A stretch of 64,000 bases of DNA from Enterococcus hermanniensis (GTDB taxonomy: Bacteria; Bacillota; Bacilli; Lactobacillales; Enterococcaceae), in contig NZ_JXKQ01000008.1 in NCBI RefSeq assembly GCF_001885945.1, forward strand, positions 51,986 through 115,985, read 5' to 3'. This document shows positions 35,190 through 44,470 of the stretch, piece by piece. Each line of letters starts with the position of its first letter. Positions within the stretch are counted from its first letter, which is position 1. The translations under genes were made by a program, and so were the position numbers. Below the pieces are notes generated by a model that searched no databases, was not told where the DNA came from, and saw nothing but the letters and a program-made list of their open reading frames with translations.

Positions 35190-35591
35190 ATGTCAATTTG
35201 GTGGAAAATCAATATTGTATTAATTACAATAATCGTTTTATACGGGTTGTATGAATTATTTGTTCGCATTATGGTGAAACGTTCTGCAAAAGTGATCACA
35301 CAAGAAGAATTTCAATCAGGTATGCGTAAAGCACAAGTCATTGATGTTCGTGAACGGGATGAATTTAATTCAAAGCATATTTTAGGAGCACGTAGCTTTC
35401 CTTACACAATGTTAAAAGAAACAATGAGTTCACTACGCAAAGATCAACCTATCTATATCTATGATCAAAATAAATCAATCAGCGCACGCGCGGCTAATTT
35501 ATTACGTAAGAATGGCTTCACTAACTTATTCATTCTAAAAGGCGGCATGCAAGATTGGACAGGAAAAGTGAAACAAAAGAAGATCGATTAA
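35190..35591 (+). CDS. membrane-anchored rhodanese-like protein lacking the catalytic cysteine
   Basis: The 133-residue protein has one N-terminal membrane segment (about 6-24) and a rhodanese domain with VIDVRERDEFNSKHI and LKGGMQDW. The active-site loop that normally begins with Cys reads YDQNKSISAR, with Asp in place of Cys, so sulfur transfer by the usual mechanism is not expected. It may be a binding or scaffolding protein. GGAAGG precedes the ATG. It is last in the glucokinase operon, followed by a terminator. Confidence 0.9.
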   Translation: MSIWWKINIVLITIIVLYGLYELFVRIMVKRSAKVITQEEFQSGMRKAQVIDVRERDEFNSKHILGARSFPYTMLKETMSSLRKDQPIYIYDQNKSISARAANLLRKNGFTNLFILKGGMQDWTGKVKQKKID

Positions 35592-35594
35592 TTT

Positions 35595-35625
35595 AAAACA
35601 GTTAGACAAATGTCTAACTGTTTTT
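35595..35625 (+). terminator. terminator of the glcK operon
   Basis: AAAACAGTTAGACA pairs with TGTCTAACTGTTTT, followed by T. Confidence 0.92.
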
Positions 35626-35674
35626 CTATATAAAAATCATCATTATGCGCCATGTAAGGTAATTTTTCATGCGA

Positions 35675-35703
35675 TTGACTGTAAATTAAAATACATTTAT
35701 TAT
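35675..35703 (+). promoter_or_regulatory. promoter of the Cof-type HAD gene
   Basis: TTGACT and TATTAT are spaced by 17 bases, 31 bases before the ATG. Confidence 0.65.
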
Positions 35704-35733
35704 ATTAGATGAAAACTTTTTCAGGAGGATGTT

Positions 35734-36549
35734 ATGACTATAAAACTTGTTGCCATCGACTTAGATGGAACGTTATTGAATGAGAACCATGAAATCACCC
35801 AACCTGTGATCGAGACGATCAAAGCGGCACGGAAAAATGGCGTTTATGTGGTTCTTTGTACTGGCCGCCCACTTACTGGAGCCCGTGCACAGCTAGACTT
35901 ATTGGAATTGAATCAAGTCGATGATTATATCATTACCTATAATGGCGGTTTAGTCTTGAATACGAATACTTGGGAAGTTATTGCTGAGCATAGCTTGACT
36001 CGTGAAAACTATTTAGAGATCGATCATTTAGCACGAACACTAGATATTCATTTGCACAGTGCAGATAAGAAGGCGATGTACACATCTAACCGTGATATCA
36101 GTCCTTATACTGTTTTAGAGTCACATTTAGTGAATATGCCGCTTCATTTCCGGACACCTGAAGAAATCGCTCGTGAAGTCACACCAGTCAAAATGATGAT
36201 GATTGATGATCCGAAAGTATTGAAAGTAGCGTTTGAAAAAATTCCTGCTGAATATTTTGAAAAATACACGATTGTCCGGAGTTCACCATTTTTCGTTGAG
36301 TGGTTGAATCCAAAAGCCAGCAAAGGAATGGCTTTAAAAGAGTTAAGTGAACATTTAGGAATTCAACAATCCGAAGTGATGGCGATCGGCGATGCCGAAA
36401 ATGACCTTTCAATGATTGAATTCTCTGGGACTGGGATTGCGATGGGAAATGCCACTGAAAATATTAAAGCGGCGGCTGACTACACCGTAGCAACAAATGC
36501 ACAAGATGGCGTAAAAGAAGCGTTTGACCGTTTTGTATTAAAAAAATAA
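35734..36549 (+). CDS. Cof-type HAD-IIB family hydrolase
   Basis: This HAD phosphatase probably acts on sugar phosphates or flavin/pyridoxal phosphates; the substrate is not predictable. Motif I AIDLDGTLL (Asp9, Asp11), motif II LCTGRP, and motif IV GDAENDLSM are intact, with a C2B cap between them. The 271 residues are typical. CAGGAGG precedes the ATG. It is a single-gene unit with its own promoter and terminator. Confidence 0.93.
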   Translation: MTIKLVAIDLDGTLLNENHEITQPVIETIKAARKNGVYVVLCTGRPLTGARAQLDLLELNQVDDYIITYNGGLVLNTNTWEVIAEHSLTRENYLEIDHLARTLDIHLHSADKKAMYTSNRDISPYTVLESHLVNMPLHFRTPEEIAREVTPVKMMMIDDPKVLKVAFEKIPAEYFEKYTIVRSSPFFVEWLNPKASKGMALKELSEHLGIQQSEVMAIGDAENDLSMIEFSGTGIAMGNATENIKAAADYTVATNAQDGVKEAFDRFVLKK

Positions 36550-36556
36550 GCACTAG

Positions 36557-36585
36557 AAGCCGCTGGGATCTTTCAGCGGCTTTTT
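36557..36585 (+). terminator. terminator of the HAD gene
   Basis: AAGCCGCTG pairs with CAGCGGCTT across an eight-base loop, followed by T. Confidence 0.88.
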
Positions 36586-36648
36586 AATTGCCAAATGTGC
36601 ATTTCTTCTCTAAGCTAAAATTATCAACTAAGTGAAGAAGGCAGACTT

Positions 36649-38421
36649 ATGAAAAAAATTGCGATTATTGGTGCGGGTCCCTATGGTTTGATTGTATTAG
36701 ATCAATTAGTTAAACAAGTACCCACAACTTCTGAGATCAAACTATTAATTTTTGATCCCAATGGTCCTGGCGGAAAAGTTTGGCGAAAAAATCAAACCAA
36801 TCAAGTTATTATGAATACCGTCATGCAACATGTAACTCTTTTTTCGGAAGATGACGGACCAAATTTTGCTGAATGGAACCAAAGGGAAGCTAGAAATTAT
36901 TTGAAGAAAGTTAATCTTATTGCTGACTTTTTGCCAGAACTAGCATTAGGTGTAAATGACTATTGTCAACGTCGCTACTATAGCGTTTATCAAAATTGGT
37001 TTTTTGAACAAATAAAAAAGACAGCGCCTAAAAATGTTCAGATAGAATTGATCACAGAAAAAGTAAGTAGCGTAAAGTTACAAAAGGATCAGATTATTTT
37101 ACAAACAACAAATTCTTTCCGAGTTGACGATGTGATCCTTGCAACAGGGCAATCGCAAAATGAATTACAACAAGCGGAGCAAGAAAATCATCAATTTGCG
37201 CAGGAACATGGTTTATTTTATCAAGGACCTGGAAATCCGGCGGATACAGATTTGACTCGTTTGAATCCAAAGGGAGCTATTTTGATTCGAGGATTAGGCT
37301 TGAGTTTTTTTGATTATTTGGCTTTACTAGTAAATCATTGGAAGGGGTCATTTATTGAAGATGGAGGCCATCTAATTTATCAAAAAACAGGCAAAGAACA
37401 GCCGGTCATTGTAGGCTCAGGCAGAGGAATTCCCTATCATGCACGTCCAAACAATCAAAAACGTCCCGGTGAAGAAGCGCAACCTCAAATACTGACACCA
37501 GAATTTATGGAGACCTTTGAGGGGGATGTTCAGACTTTTGTTAAATTAGTGCGGAAAGAAGCTGAATTAGCCTATTATCACCAGAAGCTAAAAAGCGTTG
37601 TGCAAATTAATTTAGCGGATTTTTTAACCGCTTACCGATTAGGTGACTCCGAGGATGTATTAGAACGATACAAGATACCAAAATCTCAGCGATTGGATTG
37701 GCAACTGTTATTGGATCCAGCTAAAGAGGTAGAACCAGAACAATTTTCAACATTTATTCAGGATTATTTAAGAAAAGACATTAAAGCTGCAGAGCAAGGC
37801 AACCAGACAGGCGCTGTCGGGGCCGCGATTGATACGTATAAAGAATTGCAAGATCCTTGGAATTGGATGCTTGACCACCAAAAATTTACTTCAAAAGATT
37901 TGTTTGAAGAATTTTTTGGATCCTTTGATCGCGAATATAGTTTTTTAACGATCGGGGCACCTGTGATCCGTCAAAAGCAATTACTAGCGTTGACGGAAGC
38001 GGGCATTATTACATTTTTAGCACCCCAAATGACCGTGGGAAAAACAGATAGCCACTTTACTGCTTATAGTAAACAAAAACCAGACGAATGTTACAAGGGA
38101 ACTAATTTGATTGAAGCACGCTTACCAGCAACAAGTCTTGAGAAAACACTAAATCCAGTGTTTATTCAAATGCGTGAAGCCGGCTATCTCACGCCGCATA
38201 ACCTTTACTTCGAAGGAAAGGATCATTTTACTGGTGCGCTGAAGGTAAAACGCGAAACACACCAAATTATCGATCAAGAAAAGCACGTTTTACAACACGT
38301 CTATTGCTATGGTATTCCTTTAGAAGGACTAGATTGGTTGACGGCTGCTTCACCACGTCCTAAAAATTCAGATCGTATTTTTTATTTAGCCAAAAACATT
38401 GCTCAATCAATTTTGAAATAA
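36649..38421 (+). CDS. FAD/NAD(P)-binding protein (YdhS/HpyO type)
   Basis: This 590-residue flavoprotein has an N-terminal dinucleotide-binding fold (IIGAGPYGLIVLDQL, about 6-20) and GPGGKVWRKNQ, typical of the NAD_binding_9 family. A second ILATGQSQ segment marks the nucleotide-binding core near residue 165. The physiological reaction of these proteins is unknown. AAGAAGG precedes the ATG. It stands alone and converges on a small DUF3042 gene, with which it shares a terminator. Confidence 0.85.
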   Translation: MKKIAIIGAGPYGLIVLDQLVKQVPTTSEIKLLIFDPNGPGGKVWRKNQTNQVIMNTVMQHVTLFSEDDGPNFAEWNQREARNYLKKVNLIADFLPELALGVNDYCQRRYYSVYQNWFFEQIKKTAPKNVQIELITEKVSSVKLQKDQIILQTTNSFRVDDVILATGQSQNELQQAEQENHQFAQEHGLFYQGPGNPADTDLTRLNPKGAILIRGLGLSFFDYLALLVNHWKGSFIEDGGHLIYQKTGKEQPVIVGSGRGIPYHARPNNQKRPGEEAQPQILTPEFMETFEGDVQTFVKLVRKEAELAYYHQKLKSVVQINLADFLTAYRLGDSEDVLERYKIPKSQRLDWQLLLDPAKEVEPEQFSTFIQDYLRKDIKAAEQGNQTGAVGAAIDTYKELQDPWNWMLDHQKFTSKDLFEEFFGSFDREYSFLTIGAPVIRQKQLLALTEAGIITFLAPQMTVGKTDSHFTAYSKQKPDECYKGTNLIEARLPATSLEKTLNPVFIQMREAGYLTPHNLYFEGKDHFTGALKVKRETHQIIDQEKHVLQHVYCYGIPLEGLDWLTAASPRPKNSDRIFYLAKNIAQSILK

Positions 38422-38450
38422 AAAAGAACGCCATCATGGCGTTCTTTTTT
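38421..38450. terminator. bidirectional terminator between the flavoprotein and DUF3042 genes
   Basis: AAAAAGAACGCCA pairs with TGGCGTTCTTTTT across a short loop. It can act on both strands. Confidence 0.93.
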
Positions 38451-38616
38451 ATCTTGCGATTCTTTTTCTTTGAGCTTTCTTACGATTTTCATCGACTTTT
38501 GATTCTTTTTCTTCGATTGGGTCAATGACTTTCTTTTTCACGCTCATTACGACACCTGTAACTACTGCGGCTGCAGCTAAAGTACCTGTAACAAAGCCAG
38601 AAGCAAATCTACGCAT
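38449..38616 (-). CDS. DUF3042 family small protein
   Basis: The 55-residue protein begins MRRFASGFVTGT and contains an Ala/Val-rich hydrophobic stretch (about 10-24) and KKKVIDPIEEKE. A basic tail rich in Lys and Arg follows. This layout matches the small Lactobacillales family DUF3042 as I recall it; the function is unknown, and it is probably a single-pass membrane protein. AAAGGAG lies just before the ATG on the minus strand. It is divergent from galE and convergent with the flavoprotein gene. Confidence 0.88.
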   Translation of the reverse strand: MRRFASGFVTGTLAAAAVVTGVVMSVKKKVIDPIEEKESKVDENRKKAQRKRIAR

Positions 38617-38692
38617 TTACACCACTCCTTTATCTGATATATTCATTATGAAGCAAAAACATCAAAATGAAAAGCTTAAGGCATGTCATACC

Positions 38693-38721
38693 TTGCGGAA
38701 ATTTAGTAAAAAAATTATAAT
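38693..38721 (+). promoter_or_regulatory. promoter of galE
   Basis: TTGCGG and a perfect TATAAT are spaced by 17 bases, 35 bases before the ATG. Confidence 0.6.
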
Positions 38722-38734
38722 TTGTTTACTAAAT
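38701..38734. promoter_or_regulatory. perfect dyad bracketing the galE -10 (candidate operator)
   Basis: ATTTAGTAAA (38701-38710) and TTTACTAAAT (38725-38734) are perfect 10-base inverted arms with a 14-base centre holding the -10. The position suits a repressor; TTTAGTAAA-like half-sites recall streptococcal GalR operators, but I cannot confirm that. Confidence 0.5.
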
Positions 38735-38756
38735 AAAATTGATCGGAGTTCATTAA

Positions 38757-39746
38757 ATGGCTATTTTAGTTTTAGGGGGAGCAGGGTATATAGGCTCACA
38801 TACAGTTGACAAATTAATTTCACAAGGCTATGAAGTAGTTGTCGTCGATAATTTATTGACAGGGCATCGAATGGCGGTTCATTCAGCCGCAACTTTCTAT
38901 GAAGGCGACTGTCGCGATAAAGAATTCATGCGCAAAGTTTTTAGCCAAGAAGCGATCGAAGGCGTGGTGCACTTTGCTGCAAGTTCATTAGTAGGCGAGT
39001 CGGTGGAAAAGCCTCTGAAGTATTTTAACAATAACGTTGTAGGAATGGAAAATTTATTAGAAGTAATGGAAGAGTTCAACGTAAAAAATATCGTCTTTTC
39101 TTCAACCGCGGCTACTTATGGCGAACCGGGAGTATCGCCGATTACAGAAGAGGTCCCAACCAATCCAACCAATCCGTATGGCGAAAGTAAATTGATAATG
39201 GAAAAAATGATGAAATGGTGTGACAAAGCCTACGGAATGCGTTACGTAGCATTGCGCTATTTCAATGTTGCTGGAGCAAAATCAGATGCAACTATTGGTG
39301 AGGATCATGATCCAGAAACTCATTTAGTCCCAATCATTTTACAAGTAGCCTTAGGCCAACGTGATCATTTAACAATTTTTGGTGAAGATTACGATACACC
39401 GGATGGTACTTGTATTCGGGATTATGTCCAAGTAGAAGATTTGGCAGCTGCTCATATTTTAGCGTTAGACTATTTAAAAGCTGGAAACCCAAGTAACTTC
39501 TTTAACCTTGGATCAAATAACGGCTACTCAGTGAAAGAAATGTTAGAGGCTGCCCGTGAAGTGACAGGAAAAGAAATCGCGGCTGAAGTGGGACCACGTC
39601 GTGCAGGCGATCCTAGCCGTTTAGTCGCATCAAGTGAAAAAGTAAAAGCAACGTTGGGCTGGAATCCAGAATATACCGATATCAAAACTATTATTCAAAC
39701 TGCTTGGGATTGGCATGTCAGTCATCCGCACGGTTATGAAGATTAA
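38757..39746 (+). CDS. galE: UDP-glucose 4-epimerase
   Basis: GalE interconverts UDP-glucose and UDP-galactose. The NAD-binding motif GGAGYIGSH (about 6-14), the catalytic Ser segment FSSTAATYG and NPYGESKL with the YxxxK pair are intact. The 329 residues are typical. GGAG precedes the ATG. It is followed by galT with a 70-base gap. A dyad surrounds its -10, suggesting sugar-responsive repression. Confidence 0.97.
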   Translation: MAILVLGGAGYIGSHTVDKLISQGYEVVVVDNLLTGHRMAVHSAATFYEGDCRDKEFMRKVFSQEAIEGVVHFAASSLVGESVEKPLKYFNNNVVGMENLLEVMEEFNVKNIVFSSTAATYGEPGVSPITEEVPTNPTNPYGESKLIMEKMMKWCDKAYGMRYVALRYFNVAGAKSDATIGEDHDPETHLVPIILQVALGQRDHLTIFGEDYDTPDGTCIRDYVQVEDLAAAHILALDYLKAGNPSNFFNLGSNNGYSVKEMLEAAREVTGKEIAAEVGPRRAGDPSRLVASSEKVKATLGWNPEYTDIKTIIQTAWDWHVSHPHGYED

Positions 39747-39816
39747 TCGTTTTAGTAATCAGCAGAATAATTAGTTTGAAAAATAAGTGTTTTGAAACGA
39801 CTTAGGAGGAAATAGT

Positions 39817-41298
39817 GTGTCAATTAGTCAAACAGTTAGAGATTTTATTACCTTAGCGATCCAATCGGGTGGCTGGATGGAAATGGATCGAATCTATTTA
39901 GAAAATCGTGTGATCGCTTTGATCGGTGAGACGACTTTAGAAAAATCAGAAGTACGGCCAGTGACCGTTCCAGCAGTCGAATTGGTCGATGTCTTACTTG
40001 AGCAAGCAATCAAAAACCAACAGATTGCTGACAATGGGACTGAAAAAGATATTTTAGCTGCCCAATTAATGGACTTTATGACGCCACCACCTTCTGTGGT
40101 CAACGCCTATTTTGCACAATATTATTCAAAAGACCCTATTCAAGCAACGGATTATTTTTATAAAATCAGTACAGACAACGATTATATCAAAACGCGATCA
40201 ATTGCGCGTAGCATTCACTTTCCAGCAAAAACAGCATATGGAGAATTACAAATTACAATCAATCTTTCAAAACCAGAAAAAGATCCAAAAGAAATTGTTG
40301 CAGCAAGCCAGGAAGTAAACTCAGTTTATCCAAATTGTTTATTGTGTATGGAAAATGAAGGTTATAAAGGTCGAACAAATTATCCTGCTCGAACCAATCA
40401 TCGAATCATCCGGATGAATTTAAATGGTGAAAGCTGGGGCTTCCAGTATTCGCCGTATGCTTATTACGCTGAACATTGTATTATTCTTTCTGAAGAACAT
40501 CGTCCAATGCAAATAACAAAAGCGACTTTCCAACGTCTGTTAAAAATTATTGAAGTTTTGCCACATTATTTTGTGGGATCCAATGCTGATTTACCAATTG
40601 TAGGAGGTTCGATTCTTTCGCACGATCATTACCAAGGTGGAAGGCACACTTTTCCAATGGCGGTGGCTGAGATTGAGCGTACGATCGAATTAAACGAATA
40701 TCCAACGGTTACTGCCGGTATCGTGAAGTGGCCAATGTCTGTGATTCGTTTGCAAGGAAAAAATCAAAATGAGTTAATTGAGGCGGCCAATCATATTTTT
40801 GAAAAATGGCAAAATTATTCTGATGAGGCACTGAATATCGTCGCGCAAACTGCTGATGACATCCAGCATCATACGGTTACGCCGATTGCTCGTCGCAATG
40901 CTGATTTATTTGAATTAGACTTAGTATTACGTGATAATAATGTTTCGGCAGAATTTCCAGAAGGGATCTTTCATCCGCATCGTGATGTCCAACACATCAA
41001 AAAAGAAAATATTGGCTTGATCGAGGTCATGGGTCTCGCAATTTTACCACCACGTTTAAATGGGGAATTAAAAGAAGTCGCCAATTATTTACTAGATGAA
41101 GAAAATACGATTGCTGAATATCATGTTGCATGGGCCAATCAGTTAAAGGCAACACAGAATATCACCCATGAAAATGTTAAGGAAGTTATTCAACAATCTG
41201 TAGGAGATATCTTTACTAGAGTACTAGAAGATGCGGGAGTGTATAAGCGAGACGTTGAAGGACAAGAAGGATTTACACGTTTTATCGAAGCGCTGTAA
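39817..41298 (+). CDS. galT: UDP-glucose--hexose-1-phosphate uridylyltransferase (class II GalT)
   Basis: GalT exchanges UMP between UDP-glucose and galactose-1-phosphate in the Leloir pathway. The 493 residues and segments such as MENEGYKGRTNYPART and SILSHDHYQGGRHTFPM identify the Firmicute class II type, unrelated in length to E. coli GalT. It starts with GTG at 39817, with AGGAGG at 39804-39809. No galK or galM lies beside it, so galactokinase must be encoded elsewhere. Confidence 0.96.
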   Translation: MSISQTVRDFITLAIQSGGWMEMDRIYLENRVIALIGETTLEKSEVRPVTVPAVELVDVLLEQAIKNQQIADNGTEKDILAAQLMDFMTPPPSVVNAYFAQYYSKDPIQATDYFYKISTDNDYIKTRSIARSIHFPAKTAYGELQITINLSKPEKDPKEIVAASQEVNSVYPNCLLCMENEGYKGRTNYPARTNHRIIRMNLNGESWGFQYSPYAYYAEHCIILSEEHRPMQITKATFQRLLKIIEVLPHYFVGSNADLPIVGGSILSHDHYQGGRHTFPMAVAEIERTIELNEYPTVTAGIVKWPMSVIRLQGKNQNELIEAANHIFEKWQNYSDEALNIVAQTADDIQHHTVTPIARRNADLFELDLVLRDNNVSAEFPEGIFHPHRDVQHIKKENIGLIEVMGLAILPPRLNGELKEVANYLLDEENTIAEYHVAWANQLKATQNITHENVKEVIQQSVGDIFTRVLEDAGVYKRDVEGQEGFTRFIEAL

Positions 41299-41414
41299 GC
41301 CGCATCGAGGGTACTATTTAAATCTTGGAAATCCAGATATTTTCTATGGAGACCAGTAACACGAAAAATCACGTTGAGAACAACTTTAGTCTAACGTGGA
41401 TCAATGAATTAAAA

Positions 41415-41444
41415 GAAGAGCAGCCAACATGGCAGCTCTTTTTT
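41415..41444 (+). terminator. terminator after galT
   Basis: AAGAGCAGCC pairs with GGCAGCTCTT (one central mismatch), followed by six T. It lies 117 bases after the stop, and the stretch between shows a CACGTT/AACGTG pair but no gene. Confidence 0.8.
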
Positions 41445-41537
41445 ATTTTGAAACGATTAATCTTTAAACAGTTAGTAGGAAAGCATTTCTAGTTTATGTT
41501 AAAATATGGCTATCTTAAATGCGAGGAAATGAACAAT

Positions 41538-42245
41538 ATGAAACTATTAGCAATGGATACATCCAATCAAACATTAGCCGTAGCGGTCTTAGAAGATGAC
41601 CGAGTATTGGCACAATTTCAGCTGAATCGAAAAATGAATCACAGTTTGACATTGATGCCAGCAATTGAAACGGTCATGCAAACTAGTGGGTTAAAACCGG
41701 CCGATTTAGATCGGATCGTCGTTGCTGTGGGCCCTGGTTCTTATACAGGTATTCGAATTGCGGTAACAACTGCAAAAACACTGGCAGAAACTTTAAAAAT
41801 CGAGGTAACAACAGTCTCAAGTTTGGCCGTGATCGCTGCCAATGCGCAAACAAATAAATGGATCGTCCCTCTCATGGATGCTCGTAGAAACAATGTCTAT
41901 GCGGGAGCTTATCGTTGGGAAAATAATCAGTTGGTTAATCTGATTCCAGATCAACATACATCCTTTGAAACATTGATTGAAAAAATCACGGAACCGGCGT
42001 TGTTTATTGGAGAAACAACTAAATTTATTGAGCAGATCGAAGCAACTCTGCCTTCTGCCACAATCGCTACGTCAGATACATTGAACTTACCGAATGGCTT
42101 AACGTTAGGAAAACTAGGCTATCGGGCCCAACCAATCGATGATATTCATGGATTAGTACCAGCTTATTTAAAACGAGTAGAAGCGGAGGAAAAATGGTTG
42201 GAAACCCATCATCCAGAGGACGAAAATTATGTTGAAAAAATTTAG
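41538..42245 (+). CDS. tsaB: tRNA t6A biosynthesis protein TsaB
   Basis: TsaB is the scaffold partner of TsaD in making N6-threonylcarbamoyladenosine at A37 of ANN-decoding tRNAs. The ASKHA fold starts with LLAMDTSNQTLAVAV, and VAVGPGSYTGIRIAV is the family hallmark. I placed the start at ATG 41538 (MKLLAMDT), where GAGG lies 11 bases upstream; the frame opens earlier without support. It has 235 residues. The 3' end overlaps the first rimI gene by 17 bases. Confidence 0.95.
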   Translation: MKLLAMDTSNQTLAVAVLEDDRVLAQFQLNRKMNHSLTLMPAIETVMQTSGLKPADLDRIVVAVGPGSYTGIRIAVTTAKTLAETLKIEVTTVSSLAVIAANAQTNKWIVPLMDARRNNVYAGAYRWENNQLVNLIPDQHTSFETLIEKITEPALFIGETTKFIEQIEATLPSATIATSDTLNLPNGLTLGKLGYRAQPIDDIHGLVPAYLKRVEAEEKWLETHHPEDENYVEKI

Positions 42246-42777
42246 CGGGTTAGTCAAAACGATTTTATATGGGAAACAATATCCTTTTGCAACGAAATTT
42301 GTTCGATTAGGAGACGACAAATATTTATTGAGAAAAATTTTGGATTGTGACACCAAAGAACTGATAGCTTTAGAGCGAGATGTTTACTTTGGTGAAACGC
42401 CTTGGACAAAGAGTGCTTTTTTATCAGAAATTCATTCGCCAATCCCACATCTTTACTTATGCCTGCTGACAGAAGAAGAGCAAATTGTTGGTTTTATCGG
42501 GAGTCGATTGATTGGTAATGATACGCATATTACGAATATTGCGGTAGCTAATTTGTATCAGAATAGAGGCATCGGTCATCTGCTGATTGACGAAGTAAAA
42601 AATTTCGCTATAATAAACGATTGTAAAACGCTCTCGTTGGAAGTTAGAGTAAGCAATGCAGATGCTCAGCGTTTGTACCGACGATTGGGCTTTGTGGCAA
42701 GTAATATTCGAAAAAATTATTATACCGAGAATAATGAAGATGCCTTAGATATGATCAAACAATTGGAAGTGGAATAG
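42229..42777 (+). CDS. rimI: ribosomal protein S18-alanine N-acetyltransferase RimI-like (copy 1)
   Basis: This is a GNAT acetyltransferase. The acetyl-CoA loop is NRGIGHLLI, and the RimI-like end LEVRVSNADAQRLYRRLGF is split as LEVRVSNADAQ and LYRRLGF. An N-terminal extension of about 40 residues precedes the GNAT core, giving 182 residues. It overlaps tsaB and is followed two bases later by a second RimI-like gene. The true S18 acetyltransferase could be either; each has an aromatic-rich IRKNYY segment. Confidence 0.9.
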   Translation: MLKKFSGLVKTILYGKQYPFATKFVRLGDDKYLLRKILDCDTKELIALERDVYFGETPWTKSAFLSEIHSPIPHLYLCLLTEEEQIVGFIGSRLIGNDTHITNIAVANLYQNRGIGHLLIDEVKNFAIINDCKTLSLEVRVSNADAQRLYRRLGFVASNIRKNYYTENNEDALDMIKQLEVE

Positions 42778-42779
42778 TT

Positions 42780-43202
42780 TTGAAAGAATTGGCTCAAACC
42801 TTTTTTGAAATCAGTCAAATGGCCTATCAATATGGCTCACCTTGGACAGTTAAACAATTTACTAGTGACTTGGCACAACCGCACAGCCATTACCTAACAG
42901 AAGGAAGCGAAATTTGTGCGTTCTTAAGTTTTCAGCAAGTCTGTGACGAAATAGAAATCACAAATGTTGCTTCCGTAGACAAAGGGCAAGGGTACGGCAG
43001 AAAGCTAATGGGGCAATTGCTACAGCGAGCTGAATCCCAGGCTGTGGCTAGTATTTTTTTAGAAGTTCGTGCTTCGAATCAAGAGGCGCGTCTTTTTTAT
43101 GAAAAGTTTGGGTTCCAAGAGATTGGAATCCGGAAAAATTATTATCACCATCCGCAAGAACATGCGATTTTAATGAGCTTGAAAGTAGGAAATACAAAAT
43201 GA
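42780..43202 (+). CDS. rimI: RimI-like GNAT acetyltransferase (copy 2)
   Basis: This 140-residue GNAT protein has the size of standard Rim[16 protein letters not shown] forms the acetyl-CoA loop, and [19 protein letters not shown] the second half. It starts with TTG at 42780; GGAAGTGGA in the end of the preceding gene is the ribosome binding site. The stop overlaps the tsaD start as ATGA. Its position between tsaB and tsaD matches the usual place of rimI. Confidence 0.9.
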   Translation: MKELAQTFFEISQMAYQYGSPWTVKQFTSDLAQPHSHYLTEGSEICAFLSFQQVCDEIEITNVASVDKGQGYGRKLMGQLLQRAESQAVASIFLEVRASNQEARLFYEKFGFQEIGIRKNYYHHPQEHAILMSLKVGNTK

Positions 43203-44221
43203 ATGAAACAGAATTGATTTTAGCAATCGAAAGTAGCTGTGATGAAACAAGTGTTGCTGTGATCGAAAATGGCGAAAAGATCCTTTCAAATATCGTGGCT
43301 TCACAGATAAAAAGTCACAAACGCTTTGGGGGTGTTGTCCCTGAAGTTGCGAGTCGCCACCACGTCGAACAAATTACATTTTGTATCGAAGAGGCATTAA
43401 CTGAGGCAAATGTGTGTGTCGAAGATTTAACTGCGGTTGCAGTTACCTATGGCCCTGGTTTAGTAGGTGCGTTATTGATTGGGCTAAGTGCTGCCAAGGC
43501 TTTTGCTTGGGCCAATAACTTGCCATTATTGCCAATCAATCATATGGCGGGTCATATTTATGCCGCTCGTTTGGTTCAGCCACTAGAGTTTCCGTTAATG
43601 GCTCTACTAGTTAGCGGTGGCCATACCGAACTTGTTTATATGGCTGAAAATGGTTCATTTGAAATCATCGGTGAAACTCGCGACGATGCTGCCGGCGAAG
43701 CGTATGATAAAGTCGGTCGCGTTTTAGGTTTGAATTATCCGAGTGGGAAAGAAATCGATGCATTGGCTCATGAGGGGCAAGATACGTATAATTTTCCACG
43801 AGCAATGATCAAAGAAGACAATTTTGATTTCAGTTTTAGTGGCTTAAAAAGTGCATTTATCAACCTTACACATAATGCAGAACAACGGGATGAACAATTA
43901 GACCGAAATGATCTTGCTGCTAGTTTTCAAGCAAGCGTTGTTGAAGTCTTAGTGACTAAAACAATCAAAGCATGCAAAGCCTATCCAGTAAAACAGTTGA
44001 TCGTAGCTGGTGGGGTAGCAGCGAATAAAGGCTTACGAGAAGCGATGGCTACGGCGATCGAAAACGAATTACCCGAAATGACCTTGATCGTTCCACCTTT
44101 GCGACTTTGTGGTGATAATGCAGCTATGATCGGTGCAGCAGCCCATATCGAATTACAGAAAAAACATTTTGCAACGATGGCGTTGAATGCTGATCCAAGT
44201 TTGGCTTTTCAACATATTTAG
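43199..44221 (+). CDS. tsaD: tRNA t6A threonylcarbamoyltransferase TsaD
   Basis: TsaD transfers the threonylcarbamoyl group to A37 of tRNA. The metal-binding HMAGHIYAA motif, [10 protein letters not shown], and [11 protein letters not shown] of the ASKHA nucleotide site are intact. The 340 residues are typical. The start overlaps the preceding gene by four bases, so tsaB-rimI-rimI-tsaD forms a tight translational unit closed by a terminator. Confidence 0.97.
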   Translation: MNETELILAIESSCDETSVAVIENGEKILSNIVASQIKSHKRFGGVVPEVASRHHVEQITFCIEEALTEANVCVEDLTAVAVTYGPGLVGALLIGLSAAKAFAWANNLPLLPINHMAGHIYAARLVQPLEFPLMALLVSGGHTELVYMAENGSFEIIGETRDDAAGEAYDKVGRVLGLNYPSGKEIDALAHEGQDTYNFPRAMIKEDNFDFSFSGLKSAFINLTHNAEQRDEQLDRNDLAASFQASVVEVLVTKTIKACKAYPVKQLIVAGGVAANKGLREAMATAIENELPEMTLIVPPLRLCGDNAAMIGAAAHIELQKKHFATMALNADPSLAFQHI

Positions 44222-44228
44222 TAACCAC

Positions 44229-44259
44229 AAAAGAACAGCTCTTAAGGGCTGTTCTTTTT
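44229..44259 (+). terminator. terminator of the tsaB-tsaD operon
   Basis: AAGAACAGC pairs with GCTGTTCTT around an inner CTTAAG, followed by five T. Confidence 0.88.
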
Positions 44260-44470
44260 GTATCTATCAGCATAAAATTATTTCACAAGTAAAAAAAATA
44301 ATCGATTCCTTTGATAAATCATTCGGAAAATCCACTAGTTCTCTTCTTTGAGAAGGAATCAGGAAAAATTTTATTTAGGAAATTTTCACTCGCTATCGAA
44401 AAATGTTGTTTTTTTATTTTTTTACTACTAAAAATAAGTAAAGAATTCGTTAATAGATTCCTCATTCTAG

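Noticed and set aside
38525..38809. 94-codon plus-strand ORF before galE
   Set aside because: It overlaps the minus-strand DUF3042 gene, the galE promoter and the galE start, and has no ribosome binding site.
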